Below, piece after piece: positions 24,849 to 33,620 of a stretch of DNA of 64,000 bases; the stretch's first letter is position 1, and each line of letters starts with the position of its first letter. The stretch lies in assembly GCF_046036945.1 (NCBI RefSeq), contig NZ_JBJQOQ010000022.1, positions 1 to 64,000 on the forward strand, given 5' to 3'. The notes under the pieces were generated by a model. It was not told where the DNA came from. It did not search any database and was given only the letters and a program-made list of their open reading frames with translations. The position numbers and the translations under genes were made by a program. This DNA comes from Brevibacillus_C sp046036945. GTDB lineage: Bacteria > Bacillota > Bacilli > Brevibacillales > Brevibacillaceae.

Positions 24849-26276
24849 TATCCGGAGGATGAACTGCGCTCCTCCCTCGGTCAGATTGTGTGCTTCAATG
24901 CTTCCGCCATGCTTTTCAGCAAGCGTTTTGACGATGTACAAGCCGAGGCCGGAGTGACCTTTGTGCAGGGAGCGGGCAGCATCCCCTTGGTAAAATTTCC
25001 GAAACATTTGCTTGAGGTCTTTGTCGGAAAAACCAGAACCGCTGTCTCTTATTTCAAAGCGAAGTGAGTTTAGGTTCACGTTGACATCCCAACGAATCGT
25101 CCCGCCTTCCGGAGTAAACCGGATACAGTTGTCCATCAAGTTGTCGATGATTTGCTCCAAGCGGTGAATGTCCAGACACAAATGCGCCTGTTTCAAGGGC
25201 GGCTCCAACTGAATATCAGCTGTCAATTCAATTGATTTGCGTTGGCACAGCATCAGACACTCCATCTGTTTCTGTTTGAAAAAGGAGAGCAGATCAACCT
25301 TGGAAAAAGTGAGCTGGAAGTCTGGATGATCGATCTTGGAAATCTCGTCCATCTCCTGTAACAGGCGGACAGCGCGAACGGTATTGCTGTGGATTCGCTG
25401 CAAATAGTTCGGCACCTGTTCCGGTTTTACCGCACCCTCTATCATATTTTCCACATGCCCTTGCACGATCGCCAGAGGAGTCCGAAGATCGTGGGCGATT
25501 GCGCTTACCATTTCCCGTCGCTCTTGCTCCATGCTCCATTGTGACGTCAAGGAGGCATGCAGGGCTCGTCTCATCTCTTCAAATGCCGCTCCCAGTTTGC
25601 TCAATTCCCGTGAACCGCTGACGTCCGCCAGTGTAAAGTTGAGATCGTAACGTTGGATCCGCTGGGCTCCTTCAATCATTTGTTGGATTGGCGGGTTTAG
25701 CCGGGCCCCAAGCTTCTTGCCGAAAAGGAGGGTAAACAAAACAAAATAGAGAAAAGGAGCCGCCAAATTGGCAAAGAGAAACAAGAAGAGAAAGAGCGGC
25801 CGGTCAAGGTTGCTCGTGATCAAACTCAGACTGTATCGGACCAAGAAAAGCCCTTTGAGATTTCCCTCGGCATCTAAGATGGGATAATAAGAAACGTACT
25901 TGCCGTTGATCGCGTCGGTTTTATTCAGTTTGGCGGAGATTTCTTCCCGGGAGTGAATATAGCGATCTTTCTGCCAGCCATAGACAAGATTTCCGTTTAT
26001 GTCGATAACCTGATACTGGATGCCACTAGAAGGAATGTGTTCTTCCAAGGCGGGCTGGGCTGACGGTACCAGCAGCTTTTCGCCTTCCTGCTTGACATAA
26101 CTTAGAATCTGCGGGATTTGTTTTTCGAAGCGGTTGGCCGGTTTGATGAACTGATCGGTATTCGTTAAAAACATCAGGCTGCATCCCCAGGTTGCAAGCG
26201 AACAGAGAATGCTCGCCAACAGGACACAGGCAAAGGCGATGCTAAACAGCGTTCGCAATGATTGCTTGCTGCCCAT
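24828..26276 (-). CDS. Sensor histidine kinase (HisKA type)
   Basis: A 482-residue membrane kinase paired with the OmpR-type regulator upstream. A membrane helix at about residues 10-35, an extracytoplasmic sensor (35-155) and a second helix (about 160-190) are followed by a HAMP-like linker. The H box is SAIAHDLRTPLAIVQGH, with the phosphorylated histidine near residue 265. The N box is IDNLMDNCIRFTPEGG and the G boxes are DSGSGF and GHSGLGLYIVK. The ligand is unknown. Its ATG lies 1 base after the regulator stop, giving one operon. The last codons overlap the terminator. Confidence 0.92.
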   Translation of the reverse strand: MGSKQSLRTLFSIAFACVLLASILCSLATWGCSLMFLTNTDQFIKPANRFEKQIPQILSYVKQEGEKLLVPSAQPALEEHIPSSGIQYQVIDINGNLVYGWQKDRYIHSREEISAKLNKTDAINGKYVSYYPILDAEGNLKGLFLVRYSLSLITSNLDRPLFLFLFLFANLAAPFLYFVLFTLLFGKKLGARLNPPIQQMIEGAQRIQRYDLNFTLADVSGSRELSKLGAAFEEMRRALHASLTSQWSMEQERREMVSAIAHDLRTPLAIVQGHVENMIEGAVKPEQVPNYLQRIHSNTVRAVRLLQEMDEISKIDHPDFQLTFSKVDLLSFFKQKQMECLMLCQRKSIELTADIQLEPPLKQAHLCLDIHRLEQIIDNLMDNCIRFTPEGGTIRWDVNVNLNSLRFEIRDSGSGFSDKDLKQMFRKFYQGDAARSLHKGHSGLGLYIVKTLAEKHGGSIEAHNLTEGGAQFILRIKERAPA

Positions 26277-26277
26277 C

Positions 26278-26964
26278 TTACTTGGCTCCCATTTTGTAAC
26301 CGAAGCCCCAGACCGTACTGATGTATTCCGTCATAGGATCAAATTCGGCCAACTTGGCGCGTATTTTTTTAATGTGTTCGGTTACAGTGGCGGAGTTCCC
26401 GTCCGCTTCGAAGCCCCATACTTTTTCGTAAATTTGTTCCCGGGAAAAAACCTGATCCGCGTTCATCATCAAAAACTGGACGATCTCCAATTCCCGCACG
26501 GTCAAGGAAACCTGGCGCCCCTGATGGTAGAGCTGGTACTGATTCAGATCGAGTAGCAAATCCTTGCAATGAAGCACCACTTTCGGTCTGCGATGATCCA
26601 CTCTGCGCTCCCGCCGCAGGTGGGCGTTGATCCGTGCCTTAAATTCCTTTACACTGAATGGCTTGACCAGATAGTCGTCACCGCCCACCATCAACCCTTT
26701 GATGCGGTCTGTCTCATGGCCGCGGGCGCTCAAAAAAAGGATCGGACAAGCGACCAGCGGGCGAATGCTCTGGCAAACCTCCCAGCCGTCCAATCCGGGC
26801 ATCATGACATCCAGGATGATCAGATCCGGCTTTTCCTTCAGACGGGAAAAGACCTCCTCGCCGCTTAAGGCGGTGATGACGACGTACCCTTCGCTTACCA
26901 AAGCGTCCTCTAAAAAGCTGATCATGTCTGGTTCGTCATCTGCCAACAATATTTTCTCTTTCAT
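26278..26964 (-). CDS. OmpR/PhoB-type response regulator
   Basis: A 228-residue DNA-binding response regulator. The receiver has the acidic pair in LLADDEPD, the phospho-accepting aspartate in LIILDVMMPGLDGWE (near residue 52), the switch threonine position occupied by S in LFLSARG, and lysine in DDYLVKPFS. The C-terminal winged helix includes LTVRELEIVQFLMMN, REQIYEKVWG and HIKKIRAKL, then TVWGFGYKM. It is first gene of the operon and the kinase follows immediately. AGGAGCGAA precedes the ATG. Targets are unknown; the neighbouring genes carry no obvious boxes. Confidence 0.93.
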   Translation of the reverse strand: MKEKILLADDEPDMISFLEDALVSEGYVVITALSGEEVFSRLKEKPDLIILDVMMPGLDGWEVCQSIRPLVACPILFLSARGHETDRIKGLMVGGDDYLVKPFSVKEFKARINAHLRRERRVDHRRPKVVLHCKDLLLDLNQYQLYHQGRQVSLTVRELEIVQFLMMNADQVFSREQIYEKVWGFEADGNSATVTEHIKKIRAKLAEFDPMTEYISTVWGFGYKMGAK

Positions 26965-27136
26965 AAAGTGTTCGCTCCTACAAGAAAAAATGAAAGGTTG
27001 CCATTATCATATCATACAAAATTGTTACGTTTACCCGGAAAGGCCGGTTTTCTGCCTGGTGAACCGTCGTCATTTTGCTATAATCTGTTACAATGAGGAC
27101 AGGAGATTCTTACGAGGTGGAAAGGCAGGACGGGTT

Positions 27137-27292
27137 ATGGATAAGGAACAAATCAATCAAACCGGCAGAAAAGATGATCAGCGCGGTCGGGATCAGCGGC
27201 AGGCGAAGTTTATCATGGGCATTTTTCTCTTGCTTGTCATCGTCTGTGCGCTGTCTATCGGCATATTTATGTATCAAACCATCAACAGATAA
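27137..27292 (+). CDS. Small single-pass membrane protein
   Basis: A 51-residue frame with a highly charged N-terminus (KEQINQTGRKDDQRGRDQRQ) and one membrane helix, IMGIFLLLVIVCALSIGIFM, near its end. This is the layout of small tail-anchored envelope proteins in spore-formers. A GAGGTGG lies 18 bases upstream of the ATG, farther than ideal. It ends 21 bases before the kapB start, so the two may be co-transcribed. No family is recognised. Confidence 0.5.
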   Translation: MDKEQINQTGRKDDQRGRDQRQAKFIMGIFLLLVIVCALSIGIFMYQTINR

Positions 27293-27313
27293 AAAATAGA
27301 TGAGGTGATCTAC

Positions 27314-27706
27314 ATGCAGGAGCAAGCGATTCAGGTGCATCAAATCGTACGCGTACCGTACAAATCCGGCCAGTATCTGGCGGAGGTATTGGAAATCATG
27401 CCGCCAAAAGCGACAGTCAAAATCCTGGCGGTGCAAAAACATCCGGACCAGGGCGATCTGCATCATCCCATGCAGGGGGATGTCTTGATGTTCCACCAGC
27501 GCAGAGCGCTTTCCTTCCAAGAGAAGATCATGGTTCCGCTTGGCACGATTCAGCCTTACCAGGGAGAGGTGCCGGAATATCGCGGGTCGCTGCTTTTGGC
27601 TGTGGAGCAGGAGCTTGCCCGGCTTCGCGAGATGGGCGGCAGTTGGGCGGAGCGCTCGGTGAAAGAGTTGGAGATCCTGCAGCAGGAGTACGCCGCACAG
27701 CGGTGA
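27314..27706 (+). CDS. kapB: Kinase-associated protein B (KapB-like)
   Basis: A 130-residue protein matching KapB, a B. subtilis factor needed with kinase KinB for the sporulation phosphorelay. Recognisable blocks are IVRVPYKSGQYLAEVLEI, VKILAVQKHPDQGDLHHP, FHQRRALSFQEK and VPLGTIQPYQGEVPEY. The name includes 'lipoprotein', but no lipobox is visible here and the protein looks soluble. ATG 27314 follows GAGGTGAT. No kinB gene is adjacent, so its partner lies elsewhere. Confidence 0.85.
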   Translation: MQEQAIQVHQIVRVPYKSGQYLAEVLEIMPPKATVKILAVQKHPDQGDLHHPMQGDVLMFHQRRALSFQEKIMVPLGTIQPYQGEVPEYRGSLLLAVEQELARLREMGGSWAERSVKELEILQQEYAAQR

Positions 27707-27838
27707 TGCTCGTTCCTTAATTGGCGGAAATTTCGATCAGCAAAGAGGAAATGGTTTCAGCAAGCGCGAATAAGTGCATGGATCCATCTTTGTAAACACG
27801 GCATAGGATGAGCGATTTGACAGAGAGGAGAATGTGCT

Positions 27839-28798
27839 ATGGCTATGGCCGAGACGGCAAAAGGCCCCTCGCCAAAACAGGAAATCACGTCGGGTTACTG
27901 TTTTTTTAAGGGTGAAATCATGCCGTTGGCGGACGCAAATGTGAACATTGCCACACATGCATTGAATTACGGAACGGGCTGCTTCGAGGGAATACGCGCT
28001 TACTGGAACGCCGAGCAGGGACAGCTCTACCTGTTAAAAGCGCTGGAACACTATCAGCGGCTGCTGCTTTCCTGCCGGATCTTAAAAATCCAGCTCCCGT
28101 ACACGGCGGAGGAACTGGTGGACTGGACAGCGAAGGTATTGGCAAAAAACGAGTATCGCGAAGACGTCTACATACGCCCGCTCGCCTTTAAAGGATCACA
28201 GGTGATCAAAGTGACCCTTGCGGGGCTGCGGGACGAATTGGCCATCTTTACCGTCCCGATGGGCGATTACGTCAGCACGTCCGGCTTGTCCGCGGTCGTC
28301 TCCAACTGGCAGCGCATCTCCGACAACATGATTCCTTCGCGGGCGAAAGTAAGCGGAGCGTACATCAACCCCGCTTTGGCTACGGACGCTGCTGTCGCCG
28401 ACGGATATGACGAGGCGATCATGCTCTCCCATGACGGCCAAGTCTCCGAGGCCAGCGCGGCCAATCTTTTCATCGTCCGCAACGGCGTATTGGTCACGAC
28501 ACCGATTACCTCCGACATTTTGGAAGGGATCACCCGCAGGGAGATTGTCCAATTGGCGGAGCACTTGCAGATCCCTGTAGAGATTCGCCCGATTGACCGG
28601 ACGGAGCTGTACATCGCCGATGAGGTGTTTCTGGCGGGAACGGGAGCGCAGATTGCCTCCATTACTTCGATCGACCGCCGCCCCGTGGGAGATGGCACGC
28701 TGGGGCCGGTTACCGGGAAATTACAGGAGGTATACTACCGGGCTGTCCGCGGAATGGATGACCGGTATCTCGACTGGGTGACACCGGTATACAAGTAA
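27839..28798 (+). CDS. ilvE: Branched-chain amino acid aminotransferase
   Basis: A 319-residue fold-type IV PLP enzyme that interconverts leucine, isoleucine and valine with their 2-oxo acids. Seen are the substrate-domain start FKGEIMPLADANVNIATHAL, NYGTGCFEGIRAYW, the PLP lysine in SRAKVSGAYIN (about residue 177), the phosphate-binding EASAANLFIV, TSDILEGITRREI and EVFLAGTGAQIASI. The length suits the family. AGAGGAGAA precedes ATG 27839. An SDR gene follows 24 bases later, with no other ilv-leu genes nearby. Confidence 0.93.
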   Translation: MAMAETAKGPSPKQEITSGYCFFKGEIMPLADANVNIATHALNYGTGCFEGIRAYWNAEQGQLYLLKALEHYQRLLLSCRILKIQLPYTAEELVDWTAKVLAKNEYREDVYIRPLAFKGSQVIKVTLAGLRDELAIFTVPMGDYVSTSGLSAVVSNWQRISDNMIPSRAKVSGAYINPALATDAAVADGYDEAIMLSHDGQVSEASAANLFIVRNGVLVTTPITSDILEGITRREIVQLAEHLQIPVEIRPIDRTELYIADEVFLAGTGAQIASITSIDRRPVGDGTLGPVTGKLQEVYYRAVRGMDDRYLDWVTPVYK

Positions 28799-28822
28799 AA
28801 ACCACTTGAGGAGGAAGTTCAC

Positions 28823-29620
28823 ATGGATTTAGGACTGACGGGAAAACGTGCATTGGTTACGGCCGCATCCCAAGGATTGGGACGGGCGATCGCAACGGAG
28901 CTGGCCCGCGAAGGCTGCAAGGTGGTCATCTCCAGCCGCCGCGAGGATACATTGCAGGAAGTGGCGGAAGAGATTTGCCAGATCACAGGGGCTGCTCCCG
29001 GTTCGGTCACCGGGATCGCTGCTGATGTGACGAAGGCGGAAGACATCCGGCAGCTTGTGCAGCGAGCAAACGATATTCTCGGCGGCATTGATATATTGGT
29101 TACAAACGCCGGCGGACCGCCTGCCGGAACCTTTGACAAGCTGACGGATGAGATGTGGCAGGATGCGTTCCAACTCAACATGATGAGCGTGGTCCGGCTG
29201 ATCCGCGAAACGCTGCCGATCATGCGCAGCCAGGGCGGAGGAAGAATCCTTAACGTTTCCTCGTCGTCCGTCAAGCAGCCGATCGCCAACCTGATGCTGT
29301 CCAATGCGATCCGAACCGGCACGATGGCGATGCTGAAGACACTCGCTGCCGAGGTAGCGCCGGAAAACATTCAGGTGCACAATCTGGCACCCGGCCGGAT
29401 CTTCACGGAACGGGTCAAAACGCTTGATCAAATCTCGGCGGAGCGGCAAGGGATCGACGTGGAAAGCGTCAAGACCCAGGAACAGGCGCGGATTCCGATG
29501 GGGCGTTACGGCCAGCCCGAGGAATTCGGCAGAGTCGCCGCGTTCTTGCTCTCTTCGGCCAACTCGTACATGACTGGCCAGACGGTATTTGTTGACGGAG
29601 GATCAGTCCGTTCTCTGTAA
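28823..29620 (+). CDS. SDR family protein lacking the usual YxxxK catalytic motif
   Basis: A 265-residue Rossmann-fold short-chain dehydrogenase-like protein. The cofactor loop is TAASQGLGRA, followed by ADVTKAED, the NAGGPP motif, and VSSSSVKQ with the catalytic serine region. Where classical members have YxxxK, this one reads SNAIRTGTMAMLKTLA, lacking the tyrosine and the in-register lysine. The PMGRYGQPEEFGRV and GQTVFVDGG ends are normal. A subgroup of Bacillus SDRs shares this change, so the reaction may be altered or absent. GAGGAAG precedes ATG 28823; likely co-transcribed with ilvE, and a terminator follows. Confidence 0.85.
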   Translation: MDLGLTGKRALVTAASQGLGRAIATELAREGCKVVISSRREDTLQEVAEEICQITGAAPGSVTGIAADVTKAEDIRQLVQRANDILGGIDILVTNAGGPPAGTFDKLTDEMWQDAFQLNMMSVVRLIRETLPIMRSQGGGRILNVSSSSVKQPIANLMLSNAIRTGTMAMLKTLAAEVAPENIQVHNLAPGRIFTERVKTLDQISAERQGIDVESVKTQEQARIPMGRYGQPEEFGRVAAFLLSSANSYMTGQTVFVDGGSVRSL

Positions 29621-29638
29621 AAATACAGGAAATAGTCT

Positions 29639-29675
29639 AACGAAGCCTGAGATTCTCTCAGGCTTCGTTGGCGTT
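29639..29675 (+). terminator. Terminator after ilvE-SDR genes
   Basis: Long stem AACGAAGCCTGAGA / TCTCAGGCTTCGTT with a 3-nt loop, followed by a G/T-rich run. Confidence 0.8.
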
Positions 29676-29754
29676 TTCTAAAGAGGGTGTAGCGAATGGA
29701 AAGACGGGAGGTGCAAAATGATGTACCAAACGGGTTACGTGATAGGAGAAGGCC

Positions 29755-29786
29755 TATAAATAAAAGGAGGGGAATCCCCCTCCTTT
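29755..29786 (-). terminator. Terminator of ptsI
   Basis: On the minus strand AAAGGAGGGGG-ATT-CCCCTCCTTT is followed by TATTTA; it begins at the ptsI stop codon. Confidence 0.8.
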
Positions 29787-31452
29787 ATCTTTTCAGCTTT
29801 GCAGCCGCTTCCTTGGACAGCTCCTCGTAGGAGAGCTGGGCAATCTCGTATTTCATTTGCGGAATCAAGGTAGCGGTCATGCTCAATTCGTCGACGCCGA
29901 CTCCGATCAGCTCCTTCGCAAAGACGGGGTCGCCGGCCATTTCGCCGCAGACGCCGACCCATTTGCCTTCCCTGTGAGCATTTTCCACGACCAGTTGAAT
30001 CAGGCGCAGGATGGCCGTGTGACCCGGATCGTAGAGATAGCCAACCTTTTCATTCATCCGGTCAGCGGCAAACGTGTACTGGATCAGATCGTTGGATCCG
30101 ATGCTGAAAAAGTCGACATGCTTCGCCAATATATCTGAGATGAGGGCCGCGGACGGAATTTCAATCATAATCCCGACCTCAATGGCCTCGTCAAACGGGA
30201 TGTTCTGGCCGCGCAGCTCGGCTTTTGCCTCATCCAGGACAGCCATTGCTTCCAGCAGTTCGGCTTCTGTTGCGATCATGGGGAACATAATCCGCAATTT
30301 TCCGTAGCTGCTCGCCCGCAGGATCGCCCGAAGCTGGATCTTAAACAAGTCCTTTTCCGCAAGGCAGAGGCGGATCGCCCGGAAGCCTAAAAACGGATTC
30401 AACTCATGTCCGATCGGCAGGTAATCAACCTGCTTGTCCCCGCCGATGTCCAGCGTGCGGATGATCACCGGACGGCCGTCCATCTCCTTGGCTACTTGCG
30501 CATAGGCGGTGTACTGCTCTTCTTCAGAAGGCATCGTGCTGCGTTCCAGGAACAAAAATTCGGAGCGGAACAGACCAATTCCTTCGCCGCCGTTATCCAG
30601 AACCGCTTTGACGTTTTCCGGCTTGCCGATATTGGCCGCGACCTCAATCCGCTTTCCGTCCTTTGTTTCAGCTAGTCGGGAAGCCGATTCACGCAAAAAT
30701 TCCATTCGTTCCAGGTAGGCCTTCTGCTTGTTTTGGTACTCCTCAGCCAAATCTGACGAGGGATTCAGGGTGACTTCGCCAGTGAAGCCGTCCAAGGCGA
30801 TCGTGGAATCCTGGTCAAGCTGCTGCATCAAATTGGCGCAGCCGACCACAGCCGGGATTTGCAGGTTGCGGGCCAGGATCGCGGAGTGGCTGGTCGGACC
30901 GCCAATCTCTGTGATGATCCCTTTGATGAGCTGCTTGTCCAGGCGAGCCGTCTGTGACGGGGTCAGGTCGTTTGCCACCAAAATGACCGGCTTGGTCACA
31001 TCATCCAATCCGGAAGAGTGGATTCCCAGCAGGTGTTTCAACACGCGGTTGCCGATGTCTTTCAAATCCGCTGCCCGTTCCCGCATGTAATCGTCGTCCA
31101 AAGCGGCAAAGATCGCCGCATGCCCCATGAAGACGTGATTCGTCGCCCAAACGGCGTTTTTGTTGTCTGTCTTGATCTCGTTTTCGATCTCATCGCTCAG
31201 CGTCGGATCTTCCAAAATCATGATATGAGAGGCAAAGATTGCGCTTTCATGTTCGCCAACGCGTTCGGCCACATCTTCTTTCGTTTTTTCCAGATCAGAT
31301 TTCGTATGTGCAAAAGCTTGCTTTACTTTTTCCCATTCTGCATCAGCCAACTCCGGCTTGATTTTATCCTCTTGAATAACCATTTCGGCTTCCTCTAACA
31401 AAAACACGTCACCGACCGCATATCCTGGTGAAGCTGCGATTCCTTTTACCAT
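29785..31452 (-). CDS. ptsI: Phosphotransferase system enzyme I
   Basis: A 555-residue cytoplasmic enzyme I that moves phosphate from phosphoenolpyruvate to HPr, starting sugar uptake. The phosphohistidine sits in ITEIGGPTSHSAILAR (about residue 188). The PEP-binding barrel has EGIGLFRSEFLFLER, the RTLDIGGDK block, NPFLGFRAIRLCL, FFSIGSNDLIQYTFAADR and the catalytic cysteine in VGVCGEMAGD. It begins MVKGIAASPG after GAGGTGATC. HPr (ptsH) does not lie directly upstream as it does in many Bacilli; divergent small genes are found instead. A promoter and a palindrome lie at 31534-31601. Confidence 0.95.
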   Translation of the reverse strand: MVKGIAASPGYAVGDVFLLEEAEMVIQEDKIKPELADAEWEKVKQAFAHTKSDLEKTKEDVAERVGEHESAIFASHIMILEDPTLSDEIENEIKTDNKNAVWATNHVFMGHAAIFAALDDDYMRERAADLKDIGNRVLKHLLGIHSSGLDDVTKPVILVANDLTPSQTARLDKQLIKGIITEIGGPTSHSAILARNLQIPAVVGCANLMQQLDQDSTIALDGFTGEVTLNPSSDLAEEYQNKQKAYLERMEFLRESASRLAETKDGKRIEVAANIGKPENVKAVLDNGGEGIGLFRSEFLFLERSTMPSEEEQYTAYAQVAKEMDGRPVIIRTLDIGGDKQVDYLPIGHELNPFLGFRAIRLCLAEKDLFKIQLRAILRASSYGKLRIMFPMIATEAELLEAMAVLDEAKAELRGQNIPFDEAIEVGIMIEIPSAALISDILAKHVDFFSIGSNDLIQYTFAADRMNEKVGYLYDPGHTAILRLIQLVVENAHREGKWVGVCGEMAGDPVFAKELIGVGVDELSMTATLIPQMKYEIAQLSYEELSKEAAAKLKR

Positions 31453-31533
31453 CTGTCGATCACCTCGTCATAGTAGGATGCATACCCAAAAGAAAAAGCC
31501 AGGGATGTCCCCGACCAACATCTGTCCTTCTCT

Positions 31534-31563
31534 ATGATAGTATAGGGGTGAATTTTTCGTCAA
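31534..31563 (-). promoter_or_regulatory. ptsI promoter
   Basis: Minus-strand TTGACG (31563-31558), an 18-bp spacer and TATCAT (31539-31534), about 80 bases before the ATG. Confidence 0.6.
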
Positions 31564-31573
31564 TGGAAATGTA

Positions 31574-31601
31574 TTTTTTGTGTAAAGTTCTACACAAAAA
31601 A
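31574..31601. promoter_or_regulatory. Perfect palindrome upstream of the ptsI promoter
   Basis: TTTTTTGTGTA / TACACAAAAAA, 11-bp arms around AAGTTC, directly upstream of the ptsI -35 and in the divergent spacer to the bh-like gene. Its position suits an operator; the T- and A-runs also allow it to act as a terminator in either direction. Confidence 0.5.
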
Positions 31602-31786
31602 ATCCGATTTGGCACACGTGTATTTTTTGTGGAAGTAGAACAAGTGAGAAAATAGGTATTCAGGTTCCCTCCAAATCTGTTCTTGCCCGAGGATGTTCTG
31701 GTATAATATAGAAAATAGATGTAGTGACGCAAGAGCATATGCCTTGGTGAACTGTAACGCGATCAAATTCAGGGGAGGAGAGCGGA

Positions 31787-32128
31787 ATGAATGAATCCAG
31801 GTTTGATACAGAACTGTACTGTATAGACTGTTTAGGCCAGTCGCAGCATACGGTTATTTACGTCAATAACGTCCTCTATAAAGTGACTTGCAACGGCTGC
31901 GGCAAGGAAAACATCATCAATCCCGATCTTCCTGCGGAAATATACAGCCGCTACTTTGACCGGATCCTGTCAAAGCCGCAGCGCATTACGAAGGAATTCA
32001 GGGAAGATCTAAGCCATTTCTTGTCCTCTCTGCCGTTTCGCATCCTGAGCAAGCCGTACCGGACGTACAACGAATTTAAGGGAATTTTTCGCTACGTCAA
32101 CCAGCATTCGCGAAACAAGGGGAAATAG
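31787..32128 (+). CDS. Bh-like small zinc-ribbon protein
   Basis: A 113-residue protein. The first 45 residues carry two CxxC pairs (YCIDCLG and TCNGCGK) set as a zinc ribbon around VIYVNNVLYKV. The basic C-terminal part (RILSKPQRITKEFREDLSHF and a near-repeat FRILSKPYRTYNEFKGIF) contains the internally repeated phrase ILSKP. This matches proteins labelled 'bh protein' in Bacilli, whose function is unknown. GGGGAGGAG precedes ATG 31787. Confidence 0.75.
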   Translation: MNESRFDTELYCIDCLGQSQHTVIYVNNVLYKVTCNGCGKENIINPDLPAEIYSRYFDRILSKPQRITKEFREDLSHFLSSLPFRILSKPYRTYNEFKGIFRYVNQHSRNKGK

Positions 32129-32243
32129 TTTGTTGCATGGCGATCGGGCGAGGCATTAACAGTCCAGCGCCCTGTTTTGCACATCTGCCATGAGTGCGTT
32201 CTGCATGCATGGCTTTTTTTGTTGGGGGGTGTCAACCGTCGAG

Positions 32244-32771
32244 ATGAACTATAGACATTTTATCGCTTTGTTTCTCATCGTATTGATGGTTCCAGGTTGT
32301 ATAGCAGATACCTTGGAAATAGGAGAAGCTGAAAAGTTTATCCAGGAAATTAACAAACTACAGGAACAAAATGAGGAGCTAATAAGCCGGTTGGAGAAAT
32401 ACGAAGAAGAAGTGGAGAAAAACCGTAAAACGTACGAGCTGCGAAATTTGATCGATATGCAAGCAAGAGAGATTTTTCAAGCCATGATCAAAGGAGATAC
32501 GGAACAAATCATGCAGCATATTTCCCGCGATGCAGCTATAGAAGACAATCAATTTGTGTATAAAGTGGGTTCTGAGATGATTACAATTCCGTTTATGAAG
32601 GAAGGAAGAACCTTTCGCCAGAGATCTTACCAGCTAGATGATGAAGGCCAATTCATCACGGAGTACGAGGTCTGGAGAGACGATCAAGAGGGCTATGGCG
32701 GGATCTTGCAGCTCACTTTTACGTTGGAAAATAACGACTGGAAATTAAAAAGTATTCAAACAGATATGTAA
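32244..32771 (+). CDS. Hypothetical lipoprotein with coiled coil
   Basis: A 175-residue exported protein. The signal peptide (about residues 1-18) ends in a lipobox, VPGC. A coiled coil (INKLQEQNEELISRLEKYEE) follows at residues 30-65, then a compact domain with YQLDDEGQFITEYEVWRDDQ and a last strand NNDWKLKSI, similar in layout to NTF2-like domains. The function is unknown. ATG 32244 is preferred as it begins the signal peptide; its ribosome site, GGGGGGTG, is 14 bases away. The next gene, a YdcF-like protein, starts 48 bases later and may share the transcript. Confidence 0.65.
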   Translation: MNYRHFIALFLIVLMVPGCIADTLEIGEAEKFIQEINKLQEQNEELISRLEKYEEEVEKNRKTYELRNLIDMQAREIFQAMIKGDTEQIMQHISRDAAIEDNQFVYKVGSEMITIPFMKEGRTFRQRSYQLDDEGQFITEYEVWRDDQEGYGGILQLTFTLENNDWKLKSIQTDM

Positions 32772-32818
32772 ACACGAAGGGAAAACGAGCTGCAATAAAC
32801 GATGCAGGAGTTCATTTT

Positions 32819-33382
32819 ATGAAAAAAATAACGTTAAGAATAGCGTGTCTTATGCTGATTTGGTTTGTGGTGCATGTGATTGCCATATCGATTGATGGCT
32901 TAACTGATGAAAAGCAACAGGTTGATGCAGGTGTTGTTTTGGGCAATAAGGTTGAAACAGATGGAAGACCGTCGGAACGGTTACGATATCGCTTAGAGAA
33001 AGCCGTTGAGCTTTATCAGGACGGCTATTTCCCTTACATTATCGTAAGCGGCGGGGTGGGGGCGGAAGGTTTTGATGAAGCCAAAGTCATGAAGCAGTAT
33101 TTGGTCCAAAAAGGAATACCCAGTGACAAGATCCTGACCGACAGCATGGGAGTAAATTCAATGATGACGGCACAGAACACCAGAAAGATTGCAGATGATA
33201 TGGGGTTGGAATCTGTTATGGTGATCACACAGTTTTATCATATCAGCAGGACAAAATTAGCCTTTTCCAAGTTGGGATTCGCAGAGGTTTACTCGGCTCA
33301 TGCCAATTACTTTGAGGTGCGAGATGTCTATTCGCTGTTCAGGGAGTTTTTTGCTTATTACAAGTATCTGATTTTTGAATGA
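32819..33382 (+). CDS. YdcF/SanA-type DUF218 family protein
   Basis: A 187-residue protein with an N-terminal membrane helix (residues 5-25) and a DUF218 domain outside or at the membrane. Blocks are VDAGVVLGNKVETDGRPSER, LEKAVELYQDGYFPYIIVSG, MKQYLVQKGIPSDKILTDSM, NTRKIADDMGLESVMVITQF and YHISRTKLAFSKLGF. Family members affect cell-envelope barrier functions; no enzyme reaction is proven. The ATG at 32819 has a modest ribosome site (GCAGGAG). It follows the lipoprotein gene in the same direction. Confidence 0.8.
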   Translation: MKKITLRIACLMLIWFVVHVIAISIDGLTDEKQQVDAGVVLGNKVETDGRPSERLRYRLEKAVELYQDGYFPYIIVSGGVGAEGFDEAKVMKQYLVQKGIPSDKILTDSMGVNSMMTAQNTRKIADDMGLESVMVITQFYHISRTKLAFSKLGFAEVYSAHANYFEVRDVYSLFREFFAYYKYLIFE

Positions 33383-33620
33383 TTCACAATTGGATAACGG
33401 GTTTCATCCACCCATTTTCTTCCAACAAGCCCGGGTAATCCCGGATGCATAAATCAAATTATTGAGAAAATGCGATTCGGCTTCGACAAAGCTCCACTTC
33501 ATGGATGGGTACGTAATTTTATAGAACGTAATACATATTATTTCAAAAGCGAAACAAATACGATTTTCATTACGTCTCCTTATAAGGATCTACTAAAAAA
33601 TGAAAATAAAGGTGGTTTTT
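33383..33620. other. Intergenic region before the IseA-like gene
   Basis: No gene with support; A+T-rich, and likely holds the promoter of the downstream lipoprotein gene. No clear terminator follows the YdcF-like gene. Confidence 0.4.

Larger units (their letters stand above)
31453..31786. other. Divergent intergenic region ptsI / bh-like gene
   Basis: No gene. It holds the ptsI promoter and the palindrome (separate entries). A plus-strand promoter candidate has TTCTTG (31680-31685), a 16-bp spacer and TATAAT (31702-31707), and would serve the bh-like gene. Confidence 0.55.

Noticed and set aside
26699..27136. 5' extension of the small membrane protein gene
   Set aside because: The extension is antisense to the response regulator and has no start signal; only the part from 27137 looks real.
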